Below are positions 1-6,497 of a DNA stretch of 40,107 nucleotides, one piece after another. Both the position numbers and the translations under genes were made by a program. The notes below the pieces were generated by a model. That model had not been told where the DNA came from. It did no database searches and saw only the letters and a program-made list of their open reading frames with translations. The first letter of the stretch is position 1, and each line of letters starts with the position of its first letter. Source of the stretch: DASZJY01 sp036260255 (GTDB lineage: Bacteria; Actinomycetota; Acidimicrobiia; Acidimicrobiales; AC-14); the NCBI GenBank assembly GCA_036260255.1, contig DATAAF010000036.1, forward strand, positions 1 to 40,107. Reading direction: 5' to 3'.

Positions 1-3
1 CCG

Positions 4-45
4 GCCGGCCGGTCGGGTCTTTGGCAGGTTCCCCGACCGGCCGGC
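4..45. terminator. Strong GC-rich hairpin at window edge
   Basis: Positions 4-17 and 32-45 are perfect 14-bp inverted arms (core CCGGCCGGTCGGG against its complement) around a 14-nt loop. There is no T-run on either side, so this is not a classical intrinsic terminator. It could terminate a gene lying left of the window, act in both directions, or be a repeat. Confidence 0.45.
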
Positions 46-107
46 GCCGTCTCCAGGTCGAGGGCACGGTCGCTGGAGAAGTCGACCGTTCCACCAAGGA
101 GACGCAC

Positions 108-299
108 ATGGCCACGGACATCGGTTCTGCGGGCGACACCGGACGCGACCCCGAGGTCGCGAAGACCGGCAGCACCCGCTTCGTCGTCGAATGGGAGCTC
201 GCCCCCACGACGACTACGCCTCAGGCGTCCGCTGGCGACCCGATGGTTGGTGAGGGCACGGTGGTCGCACGGCTCACCGCCGCACCGCCGGTCCGGTAG
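108..299 (+). CDS. Small protein of unknown function (63 aa)
   Basis: I do not recognise this protein. The ATG at 108 is preceded by AAGGAG at 96-101 with a 6-nt spacer, a good ribosome binding site, which favours this start over an upstream ATG in the same frame at 21. The product is hydrophilic and Thr/Ala/Gly-rich, contains a TTTT stretch near residue 37, and has no signal peptide, membrane segment or cysteine. It lies downstream of the hairpin at 4-45 and converges on the cupin gene, whose stop is about 20 bp away. The strong SD is the main reason to believe it; composition alone does not prove coding. Confidence 0.5.
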   Translation: MATDIGSAGDTGRDPEVAKTGSTRFVVEWELAPTTTTPQASAGDPMVGEGTVVARLTAAPPVR

Positions 300-320
300 C
301 CCGGAGGCGCCGCGGCTACG

Positions 321-806
321 TCACCGCCCGGGCTGCCAGCCGTCGGGCGCCAGCTCGAACCCGGCGAACTCGAACGCGGGCGAGACGGTGCACCCGACCA
401 GCGCCCAGTCACCCAGCGGTCGGGCCGACTGCCACGCGCCGGCCGGCACGAGCTGCTGCGGCCGCTGGCCGGCCGTCAGGTCGGTGCCCAGGACCCGCCG
501 CTCGACGGACGAGCCGTCGGCCGACAGCGACAGCTCGAGCGGGCCGCCGGCGTAGAGGTGCCAGATCTCGGTGGCGTCGATGCGGTGCCAGCGCGACTCC
601 TCGCCCGCCCTGAGCAGGTAGTAGATCGCCGTCCCCGCCCCGCGCCCACCGGCCTCGGGCACGTCCCGCCAGGTCTCCCGGTACCAACCGCCCTCGGGAT
701 GGGCGGCCAGACCGAGCAGCCGCACCACGTCGTCGGGGCTCAACGCCGAGGCCAAGGGCAGGAAAGTTAGCGCCGGGGCCACCGGTAGGCTGGGCCGCTC
801 CGTCAT
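321..806 (-). CDS. DUF985 / Cupin_5 family protein
   Basis: A 161-aa single-domain protein of the DUF985 (Cupin_5) family, small beta-barrel cupins of unsettled, often sugar-related, function. Visible family marks are the N-terminal HPEGGWYRETWR block, then TAIYYLL, SRWHRI and EIWHLYAGGPLEL, and the C-terminal PQQLVPAGAWQSA and VGCTVSPAFEFAGFEL blocks. The His and Glu residues of the WHR and EIWH segments are the usual cupin metal or ligand contacts. The chosen ATG (806-804) shares a CATG palindrome with the typA start at 805, so the two genes diverge from overlapping start codons. An in-frame ATG 15 nt further upstream (821) is possible. No SD is visible; translation is probably leaderless or nearly so. 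Family assignment is confident; substrate is unknown. Confidence 0.85.
   Translation of the reverse strand: MTERPSLPVAPALTFLPLASALSPDDVVRLLGLAAHPEGGWYRETWRDVPEAGGRGAGTAIYYLLRAGEESRWHRIDATEIWHLYAGGPLELSLSADGSSVERRVLGTDLTAGQRPQQLVPAGAWQSARPLGDWALVGCTVSPAFEFAGFELAPDGWQPGR
786..791 (+). promoter_or_regulatory. Candidate -10 element for typA
   Basis: TAGGCT lies 13 nt before the typA ATG. A transcript starting about 7 nt downstream of it would carry only a very short 5' leader. The element lies inside the first codons of the divergent cupin gene's upstream region, so the two promoters must interleave. Confidence 0.35.
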
Positions 807-2625
807 GGGCCCACCCGCCATCCGCAACGTCGCTCTCGTGGCCCACGTCGACCACGGCAAGACGACGCTCGTCGACGCCATCCTCCGCCAGACCGGCGTG
901 TTCCGCGCCAACCAGGAGGTGGTCGAGCGCGTCCTCGACTCCGACGACCAGGAGCGCGAGCGGGGCATCACGATCCTGGCCAAGGCGGCGTCAGTGCGCT
1001 GGCGGGGCACCAAGATCAACCTGGTCGACACGCCCGGTCACGCCGACTTCGGGGGTGAGGTGGAGCGAGCGCTGGCCATGGTCGACGGGGTCTTGCTGCT
1101 GGTCGATGCCGCCGAGGGGCCGCTGCCCCAGACCCGGTACGTGCTCTCCAAGGCCATCGCCGCCGACCTCCCCGCGGTGGTCGTCCTCAACAAGGTGGAC
1201 CGGGCCGACGCCCGTCCCGAGGAGGTGCTCGACGAGGTCTACCAGCTGTTCCTCGACCTCGAGGTCCCCGACCACCACATCGAGTTCCCGGTGGTCTCTG
1301 CGGTGGCCCGCGAAGGCAGGTCGGTCGAGGGCGTGAAGGTCCCCGAGGCCGACGCCGACCTGGCTCCCCTGCTCGACGCGGTGGTGCGCACGGTGCCCGC
1401 CCCCCTGGGCGACCCCCATGCGCCGTTGCAGGCGCTCGTCACCAACCTCGACGCCTCCGACTACGTCGGTCGTCTGGCCGTCGGCCGGGTCGTCCGGGGG
1501 ACGCTCGGGGCGGGCGCCCCCGTCGCCCTGGTCAAGTCCGGCGGTCCTGTGGTCGCCCGCCGACCGGCGCAGCTCCTGGCGGTCGACGGGCTCGGCCGGA
1601 CCGCCACCCCGGAGGTGCCCGCCGGCGACCTCTTCGTGGTGGCCGGCTTCCCCGAGGTGGAGATCGGCGACACTCTCGCCGATCCGGCGGACCCGGACCC
1701 GCTGCCCCGCCTGACCGTGGACGAGCCGGTCCTGCGCATGACCTTCGGCGTGAACACGTCGCCTTTGTCGGGCCGGGACGGACGGTTCCTGACCTCCCGT
1801 CACCTCCGCGAGCGTCTGGCACGCGAGGTGCTCGGCAACGTCGCCATCCGAGTGGAGGACACCGACTCGCCCGACGTCCTCCAGGTCGCCGGGCGGGGCG
1901 AGCTGCAGCTCGCCGTGCTCATCGAGGCGATGCGCCGCGAGGGCTACGAGCTGGAGGTCAGCCGGCCCGAGGTCATCACGCGCCAGATCGACGGGAAGCG
2001 CCACGAGCCGGTCGAGGAGGGAGTGGCCGACGTCCCCGATCACCACGTCGGGACGGTCTCGCAGGCGCTGGCGCCCCGCAAGGGAGTGGTCGTCGACCTG
2101 CGCGCCGGAGACCCCGGGCGCATGATCGTCTGCTTCGAGGCGCCGGCGCGGGGCCTGTTGGGCTTCCGGTCGCAGCTCATGACCGCCACCCGGGGCACCG
2201 CCCTCCTCCATACACGCCACCGCGGCTGGGCGCCGTGGGCGGGCGAGCTGCCCCGACGGAGGGGCGGCGCCATGGCGGCCGACCGGCGCGGCGTGTCCAC
2301 CGCCTACGCCCTCGACAACCTCCAGCTCCGCGGCGAGCTGTTCATCGGGCCCGGCGAGGTCGTCTACGAGGGGATGATCGTTGGAGAGAGCGCCCGGCCG
2401 GGCGACATGGTCGTCAACGTCACGCGGGAGAAGCAGAAGACCAACATCCGGACCCACGCCTCGGACGAGGCGATCAAGCTGACGCCACCGCGCACGCTCA
2501 CGATCGAGACGGCCCTCGAGGTCATCGACGACGACGAGCTGGTCGAGGTGACCCCGTCGGCAGTCCGGGTGCGCAAGCGGGTGCTCCTGGAGAGCGACCG
2601 CCGCCGCGCCGCCAAGCGCAGCTGA
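805..2625 (+). CDS. typA: Translational GTPase TypA/BipA
   Basis: A 606-aa ribosome-binding GTPase of the TypA/BipA family, which assists 50S assembly and stress or low-temperature translation. G-motifs are in order: AHVDHGKTT (G1, residues ~13-21), RGITI (G2, ~53), DTPGHADF (G3, ~74), NKVD (G4, ~128) and the SA of VVSAVARE (G5). The GGEVERAL and EGPLPQTRYVL segments are typical of the family, as are the C-terminal GLLGFRS and the NVTREKQKTNIR motif near residue 540. Length matches the family (about 600-615 aa). The ATG is the first in frame and is shared as CATG with the divergent cupin gene; no SD is visible. The stop lies 2 bp from the convergent DUF1360 stop. The protein looks complete. 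Confidence 0.97.
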   Translation: MGPPAIRNVALVAHVDHGKTTLVDAILRQTGVFRANQEVVERVLDSDDQERERGITILAKAASVRWRGTKINLVDTPGHADFGGEVERALAMVDGVLLLVDAAEGPLPQTRYVLSKAIAADLPAVVVLNKVDRADARPEEVLDEVYQLFLDLEVPDHHIEFPVVSAVAREGRSVEGVKVPEADADLAPLLDAVVRTVPAPLGDPHAPLQALVTNLDASDYVGRLAVGRVVRGTLGAGAPVALVKSGGPVVARRPAQLLAVDGLGRTATPEVPAGDLFVVAGFPEVEIGDTLADPADPDPLPRLTVDEPVLRMTFGVNTSPLSGRDGRFLTSRHLRERLAREVLGNVAIRVEDTDSPDVLQVAGRGELQLAVLIEAMRREGYELEVSRPEVITRQIDGKRHEPVEEGVADVPDHHVGTVSQALAPRKGVVVDLRAGDPGRMIVCFEAPARGLLGFRSQLMTATRGTALLHTRHRGWAPWAGELPRRRGGAMAADRRGVSTAYALDNLQLRGELFIGPGEVVYEGMIVGESARPGDMVVNVTREKQKTNIRTHASDEAIKLTPPRTLTIETALEVIDDDELVEVTPSAVRVRKRVLLESDRRRAAKRS

Positions 2626-2627
2626 GC

Positions 2628-3185
2628 TCAGCCCTTCGTCCGCTCGAGGGCGGCGTGGCCGTAGTGAAGCGTGTCGGCCACCGCAGCGGCGGAGAGCATC
2701 GACGTCACCATCCTGGTGGCGCGGGGGGCGAAGACCCACCCGAAGCCGAAGCCGGTGACCACCCACTGGCCCAGGCAGAACGGGCAGCTGACCAGCTCCC
2801 CCATGGCCTTGCGCCAGCCGGTTCCCCGCACCTCCTCCTCCAGCTCGGCCTCGCCACAGACGCCGCGGAAGCGGGTGAAGGGCGCCCGCAGGGGGCTGGT
2901 CACCGGGCTCTTGGCCACGATCCTCGCCACCCGGTAGGTCGCCACCGCGGTGGCGGCCACGTCGCCCAGGGGCATGCGCTCCGGGAGCCGGCGGCCGGTC
3001 GCCCGCACGAGGAGGGACAGCCCTCCCACGGTCGCCCCGTAGGCAGCCATGATGCCGGCGAAGGCGGTGAGTGGGCGCTCGTCGTCGGGCGCGTACACGT
3101 CCTCCAGGGCGCGCACGGCGTCGATGGACGGGACCTGAACCGCTGGCTTCGGTCGAGGCCGGTCGGCGGGATCGAGTGACGTCAT
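2628..3185 (-). CDS. DUF1360 domain protein
   Basis: A 185-aa protein matching DUF1360. The signature is the YRVARIVAKSPVTSPLRAPF segment (residues ~84-103), followed by ELVSCPFCLGQWV (~130-142) with a CxxC pair, and a hydrophobic C-terminal third that is probably membrane-associated. A further hydrophobic stretch lies at ~41-62. The function of DUF1360 is unknown; in actinobacteria and Bacillus spore-coat contexts it appears as a small membrane-linked protein. The ATG at 3185 follows GGAGGC with a short spacer on the minus strand. The gene is convergent with typA and divergent from the DUF6766 gene (start 3276). The N-terminal ~35 residues are Pro/Asp-rich and probably disordered. Confidence 0.85.
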   Translation of the reverse strand: MTSLDPADRPRPKPAVQVPSIDAVRALEDVYAPDDERPLTAFAGIMAAYGATVGGLSLLVRATGRRLPERMPLGDVAATAVATYRVARIVAKSPVTSPLRAPFTRFRGVCGEAELEEEVRGTGWRKAMGELVSCPFCLGQWVVTGFGFGWVFAPRATRMVTSMLSAAAVADTLHYGHAALERTKG

Positions 3186-3275
3186 CCGGCCTCCGCGTGG
3201 TCGTCGGGTTCCCGCATGCTTGCACAGGCGCGGGGTAGGCACGGACAGCGACAGAAGGCGTCTCCGGAGGTGACG

Positions 3276-3935
3276 ATGCGGCAGATGTGGCGGAGGAACG
3301 GTCTGGCCCTGGTGACCCTGGGGCTCTTTCTCGCCTTCCTCCTCGTCCAGAGCGTCACCGGGAACCGGGAGTACAACGAGGACCAGCGGGAGCACGGCGA
3401 GGAGACGGTTGGCTACCTCGAGTACCTGGGCACCGGCCACTTCAAGGAGAGCGTCTTCGAGAACTGGGAGAGCGAGTTCCTCCAGATGGGCGGGTTCGTG
3501 CTGCTGACGATCTTCCTGCGCCAGCGGGGCTCGCCCGAGTCGAAGAAGGTCACGGGCAAGGAGGACGTCGACTCGGAGCCCGACCCCGACCGGCCGGGCG
3601 CCCCCGCGCCGGTCCGCCGGGGCGGCCTGGCGCTGGCCCTGTACCGCAACTCGCTCTCGATCGTCCTGCTGCTGCTCTTCGCCGTGTCGTTCGTGCTCCA
3701 TGCGGTCGGCGGCGCCGAGGAGTACGGCGAGGAGCAGGCCGCCCACGGCCAGCCCCGCCCGTCGGTGCTCGAGTACATGACCACCTCGCGCTTCTGGTTC
3801 GAGTCCATGCAGAACTGGCAGAGCGAGTTCCTGGCGGTGGGCTCCCTCGTGGTCCTGTCGATCGTCCTGCGCCAGCAGGGCTCGCCCGAGTCCAAGCCGG
3901 TCGACCACCCCCGCTACGAGACGGGGAGCGAGTGA
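3276..3935 (+). CDS. DUF6766 family membrane protein, two tandem halves
   Basis: A 219-aa protein built from two homologous halves. Each half has one hydrophobic segment (residues ~10-28 and ~123-142), then a YNEDQ/YGEEQ-AHG motif, an EYL/EYM segment, an F(E/Q)NW(E/Q)SEFL motif, a second hydrophobic segment (about 73-83 and 190-200) and an LRQ(R/Q)GSPESK end. It therefore probably has four membrane helices with the conserved acidic and aromatic motif on one face. The match is to DUF6766, whose function is unknown. The ATG at 3276 is preceded by a near-perfect Shine-Dalgarno, GGAGGTGA; longer in-frame starts (3216) lack one. It is convergent with the kinase gene, 14 bp between stops. The central linker (~95-110) is rich in Asp, Glu and Pro. 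Confidence 0.85.
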   Translation: MRQMWRRNGLALVTLGLFLAFLLVQSVTGNREYNEDQREHGEETVGYLEYLGTGHFKESVFENWESEFLQMGGFVLLTIFLRQRGSPESKKVTGKEDVDSEPDPDRPGAPAPVRRGGLALALYRNSLSIVLLLLFAVSFVLHAVGGAEEYGEEQAAHGQPRPSVLEYMTTSRFWFESMQNWQSEFLAVGSLVVLSIVLRQQGSPESKPVDHPRYETGSE

Positions 3936-3949
3936 GGCCGGGCCCCCGA

Positions 3950-5608
3950 CTAGGAGGCAGGCGCCCGGAACGACGCCTTGAACGCCTCGAACACCGGCTG
4001 GAGGCGCTCCCATTCGCTGCTGGGGGTGTCGAAGTTGAGGGCGAACCCGTAGCGGGGGGTGACGAAGCCGAGGTCGACGGCGTGGCGCTGGCGGGAGCCG
4101 GTGCCGTAGGTGAACTCCCAGATGGCGGCGCGGAACCCGGCGAAGGTCGTCGGGGTGATCTGGATGCGCCGGTAGCCGGGGTTCTGCGCCGCGAAGCGGG
4201 GCTCGAAGTCGTACCACGCCCCCTCGGGCGAGGGCCCCGGCGGCTGGACGTGGTCGACCCGCAGGTAGGCGCCCGAGTCGGGGTCCACGAAGTCGGTGAG
4301 CGTTCCGTTCCTCCTCACCCGCCAGTCGGCCGGGCGGGAGATCCTGAACCCGGTGTCGGGGTCGGTGTAGGGCCTCCAGCTGGCGGGCACGGCCGGCGCC
4401 GCCGAGGGCGCAGCCGTCGTGGGCGTGGCCGGCGCGGCGCGGTCGGCCGGGGTCGGCGCCTGGTCCGAGGCGGTCGCCCACACCAGGAGCCCGGCGACCA
4501 GCGCCAGGACGGCGACGAGGGCGACGGCGACGCCCGTCCGGCGGGGCCAGTCGTCGGGAGCCGGCCGGGGGCGGGGACCCGGGGTGGGCGCCCGCGCCGG
4601 ACCCGGGGTGGGCGCCCGCGCCGGACCGGGGGTGGGCGCCGGGGGTGGACGCTCGGGAGCGTCGGCGCGCGGGGAATGGGCCGGCGCCGTTTGCGACAGG
4701 CGCTCGCCGCCGCTCGGGCGGGTCGGGACCACCCGTTCCGTCACCAGCGAGGAGTCGAGAGCCGCCGTCCAGTCGTCGCCGGCGTCGTCGGCCACGCCGG
4801 CCAGCAGGCGGCGGACCTCCTCGGCGCGGGGGCGGTGGTCGGGGTCCTTGGCCAGCAGGCGGTCGATCACCGGGCCCAACGGACCGGCTCGGGTCGCCGG
4901 CGGGTGCGGCTCGTTGACGATGGCGGTCATGGTTGCGATGGCCGTGCCCAGGTCGAAGGGCGGCCGCCCCTCGACCGCGTAGTACAGGGTGGCGCCGAGC
5001 GACCACAGGTCGGAGGCCGGTCCCCGGGCCTGGGCGGTGGCCTGCTCGGGCGCCATGTACGAGGGCGAGCCGGCGACCGCGCCCGACGTGGTCACCAGCG
5101 GGTCGTCAAGCAGGGCGGCCACGCCGAAGTCCGACAGTCGGACCCGCCCCCGCTCGGGCACCATGACGTTGGCCGGCTTCACGTCGCGGTGGACGATCCC
5201 CTCGGCGTGGGCGGCGACCAGAGCGTCGAGCACCTCCGACCCGATCGCCGCCGCCCGGCGGGGCGGCAACGGACCGTGCCGCCGCACGAGCTCGGCGAGG
5301 GTGGGGGAGTCGACCAGCTCCATGATGATCACCGGGGCGTCGGCGTCCTCGACGACGTCGTAGATCGTGACCACGCCGGGGTGGTTCAGGCGGGCCGCCG
5401 CCCGCGCCTCGCGCAGGACACGCTGGCGCAGCGCCTCGCGCTCGGCGTCCTCGAGGAGCGGCGGGATCTGCAGCGTCTTCACGGCCACCGGGCGCTGCAG
5501 CAGCGTGTCGAACGCCCGCCACACGACGCCCATGCCGCCGCGCCCCAGCTGCTCCCTGAGCTCGTACCGCTCGGCTACGACGTGCCCACTGGCCCGATCG
5601 ACGGTCAT
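3950..5608 (-). CDS. Transmembrane Ser/Thr protein kinase (PknB-like)
   Basis: A 552-aa Hanks-type kinase. The kinase domain (residues ~14-270) shows the glycine loop LGRGGMGVVW, the VAVK lysine (K44), HRDVKPAN (140-147), DFG (160-162) and SPSYMAPEQ, so it should be active. A Pro/Ala linker follows, holding a PTPGPARA repeat (about 334-348), then one membrane helix (about 359-379) and an extracytoplasmic domain (about 405-552) beginning with the YTDPDTGFRISRPADW segment. That is a sensor-type domain often found behind actinobacterial kinases in place of PASTA repeats. The ATG at 5608 is the best start, as it begins just before the kinase fold; no clear SD is seen. It lies 41 bp downstream of the MerR gene on the same strand and could be co-transcribed. 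Substrates are unknown. Confidence 0.93.
   Translation of the reverse strand: MTVDRASGHVVAERYELREQLGRGGMGVVWRAFDTLLQRPVAVKTLQIPPLLEDAEREALRQRVLREARAAARLNHPGVVTIYDVVEDADAPVIIMELVDSPTLAELVRRHGPLPPRRAAAIGSEVLDALVAAHAEGIVHRDVKPANVMVPERGRVRLSDFGVAALLDDPLVTTSGAVAGSPSYMAPEQATAQARGPASDLWSLGATLYYAVEGRPPFDLGTAIATMTAIVNEPHPPATRAGPLGPVIDRLLAKDPDHRPRAEEVRRLLAGVADDAGDDWTAALDSSLVTERVVPTRPSGGERLSQTAPAHSPRADAPERPPPAPTPGPARAPTPGPARAPTPGPRPRPAPDDWPRRTGVAVALVAVLALVAGLLVWATASDQAPTPADRAAPATPTTAAPSAAPAVPASWRPYTDPDTGFRISRPADWRVRRNGTLTDFVDPDSGAYLRVDHVQPPGPSPEGAWYDFEPRFAAQNPGYRRIQITPTTFAGFRAAIWEFTYGTGSRQRHAVDLGFVTPRYGFALNFDTPSSEWERLQPVFEAFKASFRAPAS
4576..4640 (-). repeat. 24-bp in-frame tandem repeat in kinase linker
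   Basis: Two identical 24-bp units (4576-4599 and 4600-4623) followed by a partial third encode the APTPGPAR repeats just before the kinase membrane helix. Unit length is a multiple of three, so copy-number change would keep the frame and alter linker length only. Confidence 0.85.
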
Positions 5609-5649
5609 CCAGATCCCCACTACCCCAACCGGAGGGGGGCCACGCCGGG

Positions 5650-6420
5650 CTACTGGGCCCGGCGCCGCTCGGTCGCCTCGGCGGCCGCCTGCAGGCGCGT
5701 CACCTGCCGGGCGGTCGAGGCCGCCACCGCCTCCTCCATGGCCTGGGCCAGCACCGCCTGCACCGCCCGGGACGCCGCCGGACGCACCCGCACGAGGGCG
5801 TCGGTTACCTCGCCCAGGCGCTCGGCCGGGAGGCCCTCCATGACGAACGGCTCCCAGACGTGGTGCTCGAACAGGGCGACGAAGCGCTCGGCGACGCGGT
5901 GCATGTCCGACTTCAGCAGCACGTGCTCGTCGAGGACGGCGGACAGCGGGATCCCGGCGGCAACCAACTCGGCGCCCACCCGTAGCAGCGTGGGGCTGGG
6001 GACGCGCCAACCGTCGCCCTCGGGGACGAGGAGGCCGAGGTCGACGGCCCGGCGCACGGCGTCCTCGGCCTCGTCGCCCAGGTCGGGGAACAGCTCGGCC
6101 AGGCCCTCGCCGTCGATCGTCTCGGGTGTCTCGTCGCTCCACGGGGCGGTCAGCGCCTCCTCGAAGCCGAGCAGGTCGCTGAGGCTCCTCCCCTCCTCCC
6201 AGGCGGTGAGCAGGTCGCGGATGGCGGCGAGGGAAAAGCCCCGCTCCTGGAGGTGGGCGATGTAGCGCAGGCGGGCCAGGTGGCCCTCGTCGTAGACGCC
6301 GACCCTTCCCGACATGCGGGGATGGGGGAGCAGGCCCTGGGTCTGGTAGGCGCGGATCGTGCGGGTGGTCGTCCCGGCGGCCCGGGCCAGCTCGTCGATC
6401 GTCATGTGGCCGTCGTTCAC
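5650..6420 (-). CDS. MerR family transcriptional regulator
   Basis: A regulator of up to 256 aa with a MerR-type winged helix at the N-terminus: MTIDELARAAGTTTRTIRAYQ, then QGLLPHP, GRVGVYDEGHLARL and LQERGFSLAAIRDLL. The C-terminal ~170 residues are helical, contain one cysteine-free effector-like region, and show no metal-binding cysteines, so the signal is probably not a thiophilic metal. I give the GTG at 6420; an ATG five codons later (6405) begins exactly at the HTH and is an equally good start, with no SD for either. It is divergent from the membrane protein at 6498, whose promoter spacer contains a dyad symmetry suited to this regulator, and lies upstream of the kinase gene on the same strand. 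Target and ligand are inferred from position only. Confidence 0.88.
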   Translation of the reverse strand: MNDGHMTIDELARAAGTTTRTIRAYQTQGLLPHPRMSGRVGVYDEGHLARLRYIAHLQERGFSLAAIRDLLTAWEEGRSLSDLLGFEEALTAPWSDETPETIDGEGLAELFPDLGDEAEDAVRRAVDLGLLVPEGDGWRVPSPTLLRVGAELVAAGIPLSAVLDEHVLLKSDMHRVAERFVALFEHHVWEPFVMEGLPAERLGEVTDALVRVRPAASRAVQAVLAQAMEEAVAASTARQVTRLQAAAEATERRRAQ

Positions 6421-6438
6421 CGGGTGTACCTGACGCCG

Positions 6439-6467
6439 TTGACGGTTACATTGATAGATGTTAACGT
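6439..6467 (+). promoter_or_regulatory. Sigma-70-type promoter with MerR-like dyad operator
   Basis: TTGACG (6439-6444) and TAACGT (6462-6467) are separated by 17 bp, a near-consensus housekeeping promoter for the gene at 6498. The spacer carries a dyad centred between 6454 and 6455, with ACAT at 6448-6451 opposite ATGT at 6458-6461 and ACG/CGT at the outer ends. MerR proteins bind such dyads between -35 and -10. The leader of about 25 nt contains AAGGGAGG before the ATG, unlike the leaderless genes elsewhere in the window. Confidence 0.7.
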
Positions 6468-6497
6468 TCCCACAGGGACCGCTGCAAGGGAGGCTCG

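Noticed and set aside
991..3225. Long minus-strand open frame opposite typA
   Set aside because: It lies fully antisense to an intact typA with clear GTPase motifs and has the Arg/Gly/Pro/His-rich make-up of shadow frames in GC-rich DNA.
4576..4640. CRISPR-like direct repeats
   Set aside because: The repeats are contiguous, 24 bp with no spacers, and in frame in the kinase linker; they are coding tandem repeats.
3287..6265. Very long plus-strand frame opposite the kinase and MerR genes
   Set aside because: No recognisable motif; Arg/Gly/Pro-rich; the minus strand carries complete kinase and MerR genes over the same bases.
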